Program-made: the position numbers and the translations under genes | Notes under the pieces: generated by a model | The model's database searches: none | Seen by the model: only the letters and a program-made list of their open reading frames with translations | Told to the model about the DNA's origin: nothing | Part shown: positions 44,103 through 53,542 of the stretch, in pieces | How the letters are laid out: every line of letters begins with the position of its first letter | Position numbering within the stretch: the first letter of the stretch is position 1 | Assembly: GCF_009734445.1 (NCBI RefSeq) | Contig: NZ_CP046457.1 | Span: 1,420,001 to 1,484,000 of the forward strand | Source: Candidatus Syntrophocurvum alkaliphilum | GTDB taxonomy: Bacteria; Bacillota; Syntrophomonadia; Syntrophomonadales; Syntrophomonadaceae | Direction of reading: 5' to 3' | Length of the DNA: 64,000 nucleotides

Positions 44103-44744
44103 TCATATTTTTAACTTTTCAATTACTACCTTCCCACTTTTAATCCGGGCTCGTTCCGGATTATCTACTATTATTTTTTCTCCATCTGGAGGTCTAGTTA
44201 TATGGTTTGCAATTCTTAATTGAGTAGGACTTAATCTATACGCTGTTATAACCGCTGTTTCATCTCCAAAGCAACCTGCGTGAGCCATCCCCCTTAATGA
44301 TCCCATAACCAATATATTGCCACCTGCAATCACCTCCGCACCTGGATTAATGTCCCCTAGAATTACAATATTCCCTTCATTAAAAAATTTTTGACCTGAC
44401 CTTAAGTGTCTGTTAATCAATATGGTATTTTCGTAATAAGGAATTTCATCAAAAATATTTTCTTCTATATTAACTCTTTCCTCTTTTTTAGTTTCTTCAT
44501 TGCTATTTATAATATCTTTTAAATGAAAACCATAGTTTAATAGTATGTCCTCAATTTCCCTAAGCTGCCGATGAGTTAGTCTTCTATTCCCTATATTAAT
44601 AATTACTTGTGTTCCTATATGTCCTTCCCCAAAAGCTTCTAACCGGTTTGCTAAATTATCTTTTAATTCGTAAAAGGTAGCTACAGATTTTAAGTCAACG
44701 ATAACTTCTCCTTCTTTATTTTTAAATGCTTGTTGTATTGACAT
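44103..44744 (-). CDS. minC: Septum site-determining protein MinC
   Basis: 213 aa. Variable N-terminal FtsZ-inhibitory domain (about residues 1-100) and the conserved beta-helical C-terminal domain (ILINRHLRSGQKFFNEGNIV, GDINPGAEVIAGGNILVMGSLRG, AHAGCFGDETAVI) that binds MinD. First gene of minCDE, with a promoter just upstream. Confidence 0.95.
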   Translation of the reverse strand: MSIQQAFKNKEGEVIVDLKSVATFYELKDNLANRLEAFGEGHIGTQVIINIGNRRLTHRQLREIEDILLNYGFHLKDIINSNEETKKEERVNIEENIFDEIPYYENTILINRHLRSGQKFFNEGNIVILGDINPGAEVIAGGNILVMGSLRGMAHAGCFGDETAVITAYRLSPTQLRIANHITRPPDGEKIIVDNPERARIKSGKVVIEKLKI

Positions 44745-44798
44745 GGAATGGCCCCCCTATTTTTGGAAAAATGACTTTCCATCTTTGCTTTCCTCATA

Positions 44799-44827
44799 AT
44801 TCTATAGTTTACATTTTTTTCCTTCAA
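44799..44827 (-). promoter_or_regulatory. minC promoter
   Basis: On the minus strand TTGAAG (44822-44827), 17-nt spacer, TAGAAT (44799-44804). It lies right after the mrdA terminator, so minCDE can be transcribed independently of the mre genes. Confidence 0.6.
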
Positions 44828-44842
44828 TGAAAAATAAAAAAT

Positions 44843-44870
44843 TAGGGGAAATCATCACTAATTTCCCCTA
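44843..44870 (-). terminator. Terminator after mrdA
   Basis: TAGGGGAAAT / ATTTCCCCTA 10-bp stem followed by a T-rich run on the minus strand. Confidence 0.85.
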
Positions 44871-44903
44871 TTAAAGTCGTTTTGCTATAAGAAAATTATG
44901 CTT

Positions 44904-46970
44904 TTATTCGTCAATGCTAATGTCGAAATTTAATTGGTCCTCATCAGCTAAATGGTCTACAATGCCAAAGTATTGCTCAAAAACATCTTTAGCAACCTGT
45001 CCGGCTGACCCACCACCACTTTGCCCATATTCTACTACCCCAGCAAAAGCTATTTCAGGATCATCATAAGGTGCAAAAGCTATAAATACACCATGAAATT
45101 CTTTTAGTTGTTCATCTCCAGCTCTACCTGTTTCCGCTGTACCAGTCTTTGCAGCTACTGGGACATCCTCTGGAAAGTGATGAAACAAATGATAAGCTGT
45201 TCCACCAGGTCTAGCTACTTCCCACATAGCTCTTCTAGTTTCTGCAATATTATACGGTGAAACATCTGCTTTATTAATAACACTAGGTTTAGTTTCTTTT
45301 AAAACTGTACCATCTGGAGATAGAATCCTACTTACGATATAAGGTCGCATTAGATTTCCACCATTAGCTATAGTACTCGTATAATTAGCAAGTTGCAAAA
45401 CAGTAAAGTCATTGGATCCTTGACCAATAGAAACATTAAATGTATCAAAAGCCTGCCAAGTTGTGTTAAAATTAAAATCAATTTGGTATTGAGCCTCTAA
45501 CTGTGCTTTTTCGTTTCTGTATTGTCTTTCTAATCGACTTAGTTCATCTTCATCTTCAGCATTTCTATATAGTTCTTCATATTTATCCTCTAGTTGCTCA
45601 CGACGAAAATCATATTGTCTATCAGTTAGTATTTGATTAATTTCTTGTTTCCACTCTGGTGTTGGCATTAACCCTTTAGCTTCATGAGGCAAATCAACAT
45701 TAGTTCTTTCTCCTAATCCAAATTCTTTAGCAACTCTAATTATTTCTTCCTTATTTGCTCTTCTCCCTATTTCTTGAAAATATACATTACATGATGTTCC
45801 CATCCCTGAATAATAATCTACATTACCATGAACTCCAGTACATCTAATATACGGAGCTATCCAATATCTCCCTTGACAATTAACATAATCATCTACAGAA
45901 GTATGACTGTGTTCTGCATCAAGAGCAGCCATGCCAGTTATAGGTTTAAAAGTTGATCCAGGTGGATAGGTTACCTGTAAAAATCTATTTAATGATGCTC
46001 CAGGGTCCATCGGATCATAGGTTTCGGTTTGTGGAAAGTAATAACTAGCTTTTTCTTGATTTATATCACCTTTCCAATCATCAGGATACATTTGGGGATA
46101 ACTGACAGCTGAAAGAATTTCTCCTGTTTTAACATTCATTACTACAGCAGATCCAACCTTAGCTTTAGGGTTACGCTGTTCTTGAAGGTTATTTAAGATT
46201 TCTTCCATACTATTTTCCATAACTTGTTGTAATTCTAAATCTAAAGTTAACTGCAAATTATTCCCAGGTATTGGTTCAAGAGTAACTAACTCGCCCACAG
46301 GTCTACCTCTAGCATCAACTTCAACTCTTCTAGCTCCAGCCTTTCCTCTTAATTCATCTTCATATTGTTTTTCTATCCCTGATTTACCTATAAGACTATT
46401 CATAGTGTAAAAATCACTATCAACTCGTTCTAATTCTTCTTTGCTGATTGAATGTATATATCCTAGCACATGTCCAGCTAAACCTTCATGAGGGTAATCA
46501 CGAAATGGCTCAACTAAGATCATCACACCAGGTAGATTTTGCCGGTTTTCTTCAATTTGTACTACTAAATCCCAAGGTATATCCCTTATTATTGTAATAG
46601 GTTCAAAAAGCCTAAACCTCTGGTTATCAATTTTATCTTGGATATATTCTGGTGTTACTTCTGGAAAGTAGTCTATTAGTATATCCGAAAGTTCCTCTAT
46701 AATCAGACTGTGGTCTTCAATGCCAGTGTAAGTTATGCTTACTGTATAAACTAACTGATTTGCTGCTAAAATCTCACCTTGATTAGCATAAATTTCCCCA
46801 CGCGTAGGCTGTATAGACAATAACCGTATTCGATTTTCTTTAGCTTGGGTTTCAAAAATTTCGCTCTGAAATAATTGTACAACAGCAAGTCTAACACACA
46901 ATATAGCTATAAGTGCAATAATTATATATTTAAAAACTTTGATGTTCTTTTTGAAAACTTCTGGTTTCAT
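44904..46970 (-). CDS. mrdA: Penicillin-binding protein 2 (elongation transpeptidase)
   Basis: 688 aa class B PBP. Membrane anchor at residues about 12-32; dimerisation region (IQPTRGEIYANQG); transpeptidase domain with the active-site serine in YPPGSTFKPITGMA, the SxN motif in GMGTSCNVYF and KTG in VAAKTGTAETG. An acidic/charged coiled insertion occurs around residues 460-510 (DRQYDFRREQLEDKYEELYR). It works with RodA and MreBCD, and ends the mreBCD-mrdA run. Confidence 0.93.
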   Translation of the reverse strand: MKPEVFKKNIKVFKYIIIALIAILCVRLAVVQLFQSEIFETQAKENRIRLLSIQPTRGEIYANQGEILAANQLVYTVSITYTGIEDHSLIIEELSDILIDYFPEVTPEYIQDKIDNQRFRLFEPITIIRDIPWDLVVQIEENRQNLPGVMILVEPFRDYPHEGLAGHVLGYIHSISKEELERVDSDFYTMNSLIGKSGIEKQYEDELRGKAGARRVEVDARGRPVGELVTLEPIPGNNLQLTLDLELQQVMENSMEEILNNLQEQRNPKAKVGSAVVMNVKTGEILSAVSYPQMYPDDWKGDINQEKASYYFPQTETYDPMDPGASLNRFLQVTYPPGSTFKPITGMAALDAEHSHTSVDDYVNCQGRYWIAPYIRCTGVHGNVDYYSGMGTSCNVYFQEIGRRANKEEIIRVAKEFGLGERTNVDLPHEAKGLMPTPEWKQEINQILTDRQYDFRREQLEDKYEELYRNAEDEDELSRLERQYRNEKAQLEAQYQIDFNFNTTWQAFDTFNVSIGQGSNDFTVLQLANYTSTIANGGNLMRPYIVSRILSPDGTVLKETKPSVINKADVSPYNIAETRRAMWEVARPGGTAYHLFHHFPEDVPVAAKTGTAETGRAGDEQLKEFHGVFIAFAPYDDPEIAFAGVVEYGQSGGGSAGQVAKDVFEQYFGIVDHLADEDQLNFDISIDE

Positions 46971-46981
46971 TTAGCTCTCCC

Positions 46982-47476
46982 CTATTGTCCACTTAACAAA
47001 CCTTTTTTTGACGAATAATAGTACCAAATATAAATTGGAATAGATAATAAAGCATTATATAAAGTTTGATATAATAAAGTTAAAAATAATACTTGGTCTA
47101 TATTTAAAACTTGAATAGTTATAGTTGATATTATAACTAAAATAAAAGTATTCATAATTGTTCCTACAATTATAGATAAAACTCCTACAAAAATATTTTC
47201 ATTAAAAACAATAACTTGTAATCTACCAATTAAATATGCAGTCAATGCTTTCGCTAAAGCATTAATTCCAATAAAGCGCCCCATATATAAGTCTTCAAGC
47301 AAACCACAATAAAACCCATAAACTGCACTCTTTTTAGCATCATTAAACAAAGCATAAAAAACCACAAAAACTAAGACAAGATCCGGTATAACACCTTTTA
47401 TACTGTATTCACCAAAAAATGTGGATTGCAAAAATATAGCTATAAATGGCAATAAGATAAGAATTAAATAACGCAA
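46982..47476 (-). CDS. mreD: Rod shape-determining protein MreD
   Basis: 164 aa, five predicted membrane helices, beginning YLILILLPFIAIFLQSTFFG. Family features are KGVIPDLVLVFVVFYALF and GFYCGLLEDLYMGRFIGINAL. Membrane scaffold of the elongasome. It sits 6 nt after mreC and 11 nt before mrdA, and its identity rests on both sequence and position. Confidence 0.92.
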   Translation of the reverse strand: MRYLILILLPFIAIFLQSTFFGEYSIKGVIPDLVLVFVVFYALFNDAKKSAVYGFYCGLLEDLYMGRFIGINALAKALTAYLIGRLQVIVFNENIFVGVLSIIVGTIMNTFILVIISTITIQVLNIDQVLFLTLLYQTLYNALLSIPIYIWYYYSSKKGLLSGQ

Positions 47477-47482
47477 ACAACC

Positions 47483-48343
47483 CTACTCCTCTTCACCCTC
47501 TTCTTCCTCTATTAACGGTGCATAATCGTTTATTACTAGAACTTCTTCAAGTTTATCAAAAGCCACAGCCGGTATTACTGATGCTGAAAGCAACAATCCA
47601 TTTGGCTCGGTTGTTATTTTATTTATATATCCAATCAATATTCCTTTCGGATATATTTCTGACAAACCTGAAGTGATGACTCGGTCACCTTCTTCAACAT
47701 CAGAATAATAGGGAATATTTACCATTCTTAAAGATAAGTTATCTCCAGTTCCTTCTACTATACCATTAGTTTCTCTAGTTTCTTGTAAAATTGAACCTAC
47801 TGCTATTTCTCTGTCAGTAATTAAATACACCTGAGAATTATTATTACTAACATTCATTACTCTGCCCACTAGACCATCAGCATTGATAACAGCCATGTTT
47901 TTCTCTATTCCATGTTTTGCACCTTTATTGATAGTTAAAGTTTTATACCAATTATTAGGACTTCTTGCTATAACCCTTGCTGGTATAAAATCATACCTAT
48001 CTTGACTATCATCAATAAATTCAACTATTTGCCTTAGTCTAATAACTTCTGCTTCAAACTCTTTTAATTGCTGATTTTCTATTTTTAATTCTTGTATATC
48101 CATACGCAAATCATCTATTTCTTGCATAAGGTGTCTTCTTTCAGTAAATACATAATTAAAACCAGCTATATAATCAGTTAACTCATTCATCCCTCTTTGT
48201 AGCGGAGCAAATGCATCTCCAGTAATTTGTTCTATAAATGTTATTTCCTCTCTATCAGAAGATGTAGCAGTAATCATGACTAATATCAGAATTAATGTAA
48301 CAGTAACTATCCACAATACTTTATTTTTGATTAACTTTAACAA
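47483..48343 (-). CDS. mreC: Rod shape-determining protein MreC
   Basis: 286 aa. N-terminal membrane helix (about 8-26), coiled coil (about 65-105, MQEIDDLRMDIQELKIENQQ), then the beta-rich domain with ARVIARSPNNWYKTLTINKG, MAVINADGLVGRVM and GDRVITSGLSEIYPKGI. Extracellular elongasome scaffold. The C-terminus is strikingly acidic (EEEEGEEE). Confidence 0.94.
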   Translation of the reverse strand: MLKLIKNKVLWIVTVTLILILVMITATSSDREEITFIEQITGDAFAPLQRGMNELTDYIAGFNYVFTERRHLMQEIDDLRMDIQELKIENQQLKEFEAEVIRLRQIVEFIDDSQDRYDFIPARVIARSPNNWYKTLTINKGAKHGIEKNMAVINADGLVGRVMNVSNNNSQVYLITDREIAVGSILQETRETNGIVEGTGDNLSLRMVNIPYYSDVEEGDRVITSGLSEIYPKGILIGYINKITTEPNGLLLSASVIPAVAFDKLEEVLVINDYAPLIEEEEGEEE

Positions 48344-48361
48344 TTCTCCTCACCCGATTTT

Positions 48362-49384
48362 TTAAAAAGATTTTTTAGGTGTTATTAATACCCTTTTTAA
48401 TACTTCAATATTTTCCAAAACTTTTCCAGTACCATTAGCCACCGCAAAAAGTGGATCTTCACATACATAAACTGGCATTTCAGTTTCATTACTAATTAAT
48501 TTATCTAACCCTCTTAATAACGCACCACCACCAGCCATTACAATCCCTCTATCCATTATATCAGAGGCTAGTTCTGGAGGAGTTTTTTCTAGGCAAACCT
48601 TTATCCCTTCGATAATGTGCTCTACTGGCTCCTTAAGTGCTTGTTGAATTTCATCAGAAGAAACCTTTACTGTTTTAGGTAAACCATTAACTAAATCACG
48701 TCCTCGCACTTCATAAAACTCTTCAGGCCCTTCCCAAAGTGCTGAACCTATACTAATTTTTATGTCTTCTGCAGTCCTCTCGCCAACAAGTAGGTTATAG
48801 TTTTTTCTAAGATGCTGAATAATAGATGTATCCATTTCATCTCCTGCAATCCTTACAGATTTAGCGGTCACTACACCTCCAAGTGAAATTACAGCAACTT
48901 CAGTTGTACCTCCACCTATGTCAACTATTAGATTACCTGTTGGTTCATGCACAGGTAATCCTGCTCCTATAGCTGCAGCCATAGGCTCTTCTATAAGATA
49001 AGCCTCTTTTGCTCCTCCTTGCAATGCAGCTTCTCGTACTGCTCTCTCTTCTACAGTAGTACATCCTGTTGGTATGCTTATTATTACTCTTGGTTTAGTA
49101 AATGGTGTCCTTTGTCCTAAGGCCTTAGTAATAAAGTATTTAAGCATGGCTTGAGTTATATCAAAATCAGCTATTACCCCATCTTTCATTGGTCGTATGG
49201 CAATTATATTTCCAGGTGTTCTTCCAATCATTTGTTTCGCTTCATCTCCAACTGCTAAAACATCACCATTATCGTTCTGGATAGCCACAACAGAAGGCTC
49301 TGTAAAAACAACTCCTTTTCCCTTTAAATGAACTAAAGTATTTGCTGTTCCTAAATCTATTCCCATGTCTTTTCCAAAAATCAC
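48362..49384 (-). CDS. mreB: Rod shape-determining actin homologue MreB
   Basis: 340 aa actin-fold ATPase: [19 protein letters not shown] (phosphate 1), [33 protein letters not shown] (phosphate 2) and [14 protein letters not shown] (adenosine). It organises lateral wall synthesis. The start is GTG 49384 after GGGAGG. It follows radC, as in most Firmicutes. Confidence 0.97.
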   Translation of the reverse strand: MIFGKDMGIDLGTANTLVHLKGKGVVFTEPSVVAIQNDNGDVLAVGDEAKQMIGRTPGNIIAIRPMKDGVIADFDITQAMLKYFITKALGQRTPFTKPRVIISIPTGCTTVEERAVREAALQGGAKEAYLIEEPMAAAIGAGLPVHEPTGNLIVDIGGGTTEVAVISLGGVVTAKSVRIAGDEMDTSIIQHLRKNYNLLVGERTAEDIKISIGSALWEGPEEFYEVRGRDLVNGLPKTVKVSSDEIQQALKEPVEHIIEGIKVCLEKTPPELASDIMDRGIVMAGGGALLRGLDKLISNETEMPVYVCEDPLFAVANGTGKVLENIEVLKRVLITPKKSF

Positions 49385-49410
49385 TTTTAATATCCTCCCT
49401 AAATCTCTCT

Positions 49411-50094
49411 TTAAATTAATCCTTTTTCTTTCAGGCTATTATATTTTAATTCACCAATAATTATATGATCTAATACTTCTATCCCTAATATTTTACCAGC
49501 TTCAATAAGCCTTTGTGTAACATTAATATCTTCCAAACTTGGTGTTGGATCACCACTTGGATGATTATGTATCAAAATAATGGAAGCTGCACTTCTTTTA
49601 ACCGCTGTCTTAAATACCTCACGTGGATGAACTATTGAGCTATGTAAACCACCTATAGAAACATCCTGCATAAATAATAGTCCACCTTTGCGATCTAAGT
49701 ACATAACTCTAAAATGTTCGCGATCAAAATAACGCATTTCTTCCATAACAATATTTTTTACATCCTCGGGTGATTTTATTGGTATTTTTTCCTGAACCGT
49801 TAAAGCTATTCTTCGTCCTAATTCCATAGAAGCTTTTATGCTTACTGCTTTTGCTAATCCTATACCCTTTATATTCATTAATTCTTCTAAACTAGCCTCT
49901 TTAAGGTATCTTAAACCACCGTGAAATGCTAATATATTATGTGCTAAATCTATAGCACTTAAATTTTTTGTACCCATGCCCAAAATTATAGCTAATAATT
50001 CTGCATCATTTAGGCTAAACTCATCTTTGTTTATTAGTTTTTCTCTAGGCCTCATGTCCTCTGGCATGTCCTTTATAGTAACTTTGTAGTCCAT
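49411..50094 (-). CDS. radC: RadC family JAB-domain protein
   Basis: 227 aa. N-terminal helix-hairpin-helix ([22 protein letters not shown]) and C-terminal JAB/MPN metalloprotease-like domain with [19 protein letters not shown] (HxH...D zinc motif). Despite its name, a DNA-repair role is unproven. It overlaps maf by 50 nt in a different frame and precedes mreB. Confidence 0.93.
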   Translation of the reverse strand: MDYKVTIKDMPEDMRPREKLINKDEFSLNDAELLAIILGMGTKNLSAIDLAHNILAFHGGLRYLKEASLEELMNIKGIGLAKAVSIKASMELGRRIALTVQEKIPIKSPEDVKNIVMEEMRYFDREHFRVMYLDRKGGLLFMQDVSIGGLHSSIVHPREVFKTAVKRSAASIILIHNHPSGDPTPSLEDINVTQRLIEAGKILGIEVLDHIIIGELKYNSLKEKGLI

Positions 50095-50686
50095 TAACCC
50101 TACCTTCTCCCCCCATTAGATTAACCCCCTGAGATATAAGCAATTCATATAACCTATGTAACGGCAAACCAACTACATTAAAATAGCACCCTTCAATTTT
50201 TTTTATAAATACAGAAGCAAAACCCTGAATGCCATAAGCCCCCGCCTTATCCATAGGTTCCCCTGTTTTTATATAAAAATCTATTTCTTCATTAGTTAAG
50301 CTTTTAAAGTGAACCATAGTTTTTTCAACTATTACTAGTTCATTATCTAAGTCTTTATTTATTAAACATAAACCAGTTTGAACTTCATGAATATTATTAG
50401 ATAGGGTTTTAAGCATAGCTTTAGCACTGTCTCTATTAAAAGGTTTTCCAAGTATCTGTCCATTTAATACAACAATAGTATCAGCTGAAATAATAATTCC
50501 ACTTTCTACTTTATTTGCTATATGACGTCCTTTTAGTATTGCTAACTTTTGGACAAGTTCATCTGGAGAATTTGCAGTTAAACCTTCCTCATTAATACCA
50601 GCAGGAATCACTTCAAATTCTAATCCTATCTTAATTAGAAGTTCCTTTCTTCGTGGAGATTGTGATGCTAATATAATTCTTGGCAA
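50045..50686 (-). CDS. maf: Maf family nucleoside triphosphate pyrophosphatase
   Basis: 213 aa. SQSPRRKELLIKIGLEF at the N-terminus and IISADTIVVLNGQILGKP, GIQGFASVFIKKIEGCYFNVVGLPL are family signatures. Maf hydrolyses dTTP/UTP and modified nucleotides and is linked to septum inhibition. The start is TTG 50686 after AAGGTG. The C-terminus runs 50 nt into radC, an unusually long overlap that argues for tight coupling. Confidence 0.94.
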   Translation of the reverse strand: MPRIILASQSPRRKELLIKIGLEFEVIPAGINEEGLTANSPDELVQKLAILKGRHIANKVESGIIISADTIVVLNGQILGKPFNRDSAKAMLKTLSNNIHEVQTGLCLINKDLDNELVIVEKTMVHFKSLTNEEIDFYIKTGEPMDKAGAYGIQGFASVFIKKIEGCYFNVVGLPLHRLYELLISQGVNLMGGEGRVNGLQSYYKGHARGHEA

Positions 50687-50704
50687 AACTACACCTTCTT
50701 TTAC

Positions 50705-51016
50705 TTAAAGTTTTCTAAAAGCAAGAAAAGCTAAAATGAAACCTATAATAGTAAAAATATTTATATGCAACATAAAACCAAATGTTAAGGTAAACACTTG
50801 TAAATCCATAGTAAATGGTGGTAACCCAACACTTTGTGCATTCCCTAAAATATTCATTTGTGGCCATAGCTTAACTATAGCATCTCCTATAAAACCTCCA
50901 ACAATTCCACCTATAGCTAAAAGCAATAATAATATCTGCCATGAGGTCCTTGACCTTCCACCCACAACCCTACCTCCATTTTTTTCAAGTTTAGCATTAG
51001 TATTTCTTGAAAACAA
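50705..51016 (-). CDS. DUF4321 membrane protein
   Basis: 103 aa with two membrane helices (about residues 27-48 and 80-100) and an intervening loop rich in small residues (GGIVGGFIGDAIVKLWPQ). Matches the small DUF4321 family found next to maf in Clostridia; function unknown. The start is TTG 51016 after AAAGGTG. Ends 19 nt before maf. Confidence 0.75.
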   Translation of the reverse strand: MFSRNTNAKLEKNGGRVVGGRSRTSWQILLLLLAIGGIVGGFIGDAIVKLWPQMNILGNAQSVGLPPFTMDLQVFTLTFGFMLHINIFTIIGFILAFLAFRKL

Positions 51017-51057
51017 GATAACACCTTTAATAAAGATACTATCATAAAAAACACAAA

Positions 51058-51084
51058 AAAAAGCCCTCTTTAAGAGAGCTTTTA
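51058..51084 (-). terminator. rex terminator
   Basis: AAAGCTCTCTT / AAGAGGGCTTT stem with one mismatch and eight T on the minus strand. Confidence 0.75.
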
Positions 51085-51091
51085 AATATTT

Positions 51092-51721
51092 TTACTTATG
51101 AAACGATAGATTAAAACTCAAAACCTCTAAATTGACTGATAAATCAACATTTCTAAGAATAATTTCATTAGGAACTCTTAATACATTCGGTGAAAAATTT
51201 AAAATTGCTTTAGCACCCGCTTTTATTAAATCATCTGTAACTACTTGAGCAACTGATCCTGGAACAGTTATTACACCTATTTCTACATTGTTTTCTTTAA
51301 CTTTCTTACTAAGTAAATCAATATGCTCTACCTCAATATCCATGAGCTTTTTACCTATTATGGCTTCATCTATATCTAAAATAGCAGTTATATTAAATCC
51401 TCTATCAATAAATCCTTGATATGTTGCTAAAGCTGAACCTAACTTTCCTGCTCCTATAATTATAACATTCCATTTTTCATCTAAGCCCAATATTTCCATT
51501 AAATGATTAAAAAGCTCTTCTACATTGTATCCTACACCACGAGTACCAAACTCACCAAAATAAGCTAAATCCTTTCTAACTTGCGCAGAACCTACGCCAA
51601 CCCCATTTGCAATTTCTCCAGAAGAAATTGTTTGAGTACCATTTTCTATTAGTTTCTGCAGATACCTAGAATAAATTGACAACCTCATAACAGTAGCTTC
51701 AGGTATTTTATAAGCTTTCAA
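51092..51721 (-). CDS. rex: Redox-sensing transcriptional repressor Rex
   Basis: 209 aa. N-terminal winged helix (IPEATVMRLSIYSRYLQKLI, VGSAQVRKDLAYFGEFGTRGVGY) and C-terminal Rossmann domain (VIIIGAGKLGSALATYQGF) that senses the NADH/NAD ratio and controls fermentation genes. The start is TTG 51721 (MKAYKIPEA), 7 nt after GAGGAG; an ATG at 51745 would include this site. A Rex-like half-palindrome overlaps its own promoter. Confidence 0.95.
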   Translation of the reverse strand: MKAYKIPEATVMRLSIYSRYLQKLIENGTQTISSGEIANGVGVGSAQVRKDLAYFGEFGTRGVGYNVEELFNHLMEILGLDEKWNVIIIGAGKLGSALATYQGFIDRGFNITAILDIDEAIIGKKLMDIEVEHIDLLSKKVKENNVEIGVITVPGSVAQVVTDDLIKAGAKAILNFSPNVLRVPNEIILRNVDLSVNLEVLSFNLSFHK

Positions 51722-51768
51722 GCTTCCACTCCTCTTCTTAATCATTTATAACTGTTATTGTATCATAT

Positions 51769-51786
51769 TTGTGAAAAATTTAATAA
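51769..51786 (-). promoter_or_regulatory. Candidate Rex operator at the rex promoter
   Basis: TTGTGAAAAATTTAATAA: left half equals the Rex site TTGTGAA, right half is degenerate. It falls in the spacer just upstream of a TACAAT -10 for rex, where a repressor would act. Autoregulation is inferred only. Confidence 0.35.
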
Positions 51787-51843
51787 TGTTTTTATTAGAA
51801 TATTATAAATTAATATTATTTTTATCATTCTATCTGGATTTTA

Positions 51844-52833
51844 TTAAAAAAGCTTACTAATTATTTCAAACATTGCTATAGCCACAAAAGCTGAAGAAGG
51901 AATTGTTATAACCCAAGCTGCTATAATTTGAATTGCTACCTGCCACCTAACCCCCTTTGCACGTTTAACTGTTCCTGCACCCACTATAGAAGAGGAAACT
52001 ATATGAGTAGTACTTACAGGTGCACCTAATAAAGTTGCTGAATATATTACAATTGATGAAGTAAAATCAGAAGCAAACCCATTAATTGGTTCTATTTTAA
52101 ATATTTTTGAGCCTACAGTTTTTATAATTCTCCATCCACCTTGTGCTGTTCCTAATGCCATTGCAGAAGCACAAGCAACCTTAACCCATAAAGGCACTTC
52201 AAAAACAGTTATTATCCCAGCCCCAAACAACACCATAGTAATTATCCCCATCGATTTTTGCGCATCGTTTGAACCATGTGCAAAGGCTACCATACATGCT
52301 GATAAAACCTGTAGCTTTCTGAACTTATTATTTGTTTTTAAAGGTGAGTGATTTTTAAATAGCCAAAAAAAAACGGCCATAAAAATTCCGCCTACTAAAA
52401 AACCTACAACGGGTGATATTATTAATCCTGCAAAGATTTTCACAAAGCCTAACCACTTTACTTGAGTAACTCCATAGCCAGCTATAACTCCACCTACTAT
52501 ACCACCAATCAGTGCATGTGAAGCACTACTTGGTATACCTAAGTACCAAGTAAAAGTGTTCCAGAAAATTGCTGCAGATAGAGCAGCTATAATAACTATA
52601 GGGGTTACAAGGTCAGGAGAGACAAGGCTTGTTCCAATAGTAATTGCTACGGCTGTGCCACTTAAAGCACCTAAAAAATTAAAAACTGCTGCTAAAATCA
52701 CAGCCATTCTTGGGCTTAAAGCCTGGGTGGCAACAGATGTAGCAACAGCGTTTGCTGTATCTTGGAATCCGTTTGTAAAGTCAAATATTAGTGCTAATAT
52801 TATTGGGATAAGTACTAGTGTAATACTAAACAT
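51844..52833 (-). CDS. pit: Low-affinity inorganic phosphate transporter (PiT)
   Basis: 329 aa, about ten membrane helices. The two PiT signatures are present: FDFTNGFQDTANAVATSVAT at the N-terminus and AFAHGSNDAQKSMGIITM mid-protein. Transports phosphate (or metal-phosphate) with H+ or Na+. The start overlaps the DUF47 gene by 8 nt, the usual pairing. Confidence 0.93.
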   Translation of the reverse strand: MFSITLVLIPIILALIFDFTNGFQDTANAVATSVATQALSPRMAVILAAVFNFLGALSGTAVAITIGTSLVSPDLVTPIVIIAALSAAIFWNTFTWYLGIPSSASHALIGGIVGGVIAGYGVTQVKWLGFVKIFAGLIISPVVGFLVGGIFMAVFFWLFKNHSPLKTNNKFRKLQVLSACMVAFAHGSNDAQKSMGIITMVLFGAGIITVFEVPLWVKVACASAMALGTAQGGWRIIKTVGSKIFKIEPINGFASDFTSSIVIYSATLLGAPVSTTHIVSSSIVGAGTVKRAKGVRWQVAIQIIAAWVITIPSSAFVAIAMFEIISKLF

Positions 52834-53458
52834 ATTTGACAGTTATAGCTTTAACAACATTACTGACATTTTCACAATAATCAAAGGTTGTTTCGAGATG
52901 TTCATATATTTCCTTCCATTTTATAATATCAATAACATTTTCAGTTTTATCAAATAGGATTGCTATACCTGTTCTATACAAGTAATCACCCTCCTGTTCA
53001 AATAAACGTATTTTATCACACTGCTCAAGAATTTGGTCATGATTGGAACGTAGTTTTCTAAGATGTGTCATAGCCTCTCTAATTTCATCAGTAGCTTCTT
53101 CTAAAACACTAACTAATTTTAATATATGTTTTTCTCTAGGATGGCCAGCTTTATAAAGAACTATTTTGTCCATAGTACCATGTATGTGGTCAAGTATATT
53201 ATCTAATTCTTGAGTTAAATTTATTATATCCTCCCTATCAAAAGGAGGCATATATGTATTATTAATTTGTTTAATTGTGGTTGCAAATATTTGGTCACCA
53301 CGATGTTCTAAGTCTAATAGTTTTTCTAGTGTTTTAATTGGATCGTGCTTTTCCTCAAAATAAGTTTTTAATATTTTTGATGCTTCACAGATAATATCTG
53401 CCATTTCTTCAAAGTATTCGTAAAATCTTTCATCACGTGGTTTTAGTCTAAAAACCAA
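52826..53458 (-). CDS. DUF47 PhoU-like accessory protein of the Pit transporter
   Basis: 210 aa, all helical, PhoU-like; LEHRGDQIFATTIKQINNTYM, PPFDREDIINLTQELDNILD and LFEQEGDYLYRTGIAILF are metal-binding-type repeats (E/DxxxD). DUF47 proteins are thought to regulate the partner Pit channel. The start is TTG 53458 (MVFRLKPRD), 7 nt after AGGAGG; the frame opens earlier (53488), but that contains the ribosome site. Confidence 0.9.
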   Translation of the reverse strand: MVFRLKPRDERFYEYFEEMADIICEASKILKTYFEEKHDPIKTLEKLLDLEHRGDQIFATTIKQINNTYMPPFDREDIINLTQELDNILDHIHGTMDKIVLYKAGHPREKHILKLVSVLEEATDEIREAMTHLRKLRSNHDQILEQCDKIRLFEQEGDYLYRTGIAILFDKTENVIDIIKWKEIYEHLETTFDYCENVSNVVKAITVKYV

Positions 53459-53542
53459 ATTTATACCTCCTAAAATATCACTATGCAATACTTTGTAAAT
53501 TTATTATAACAAACACCTAAAAATACTACTGTTAATAAATTG

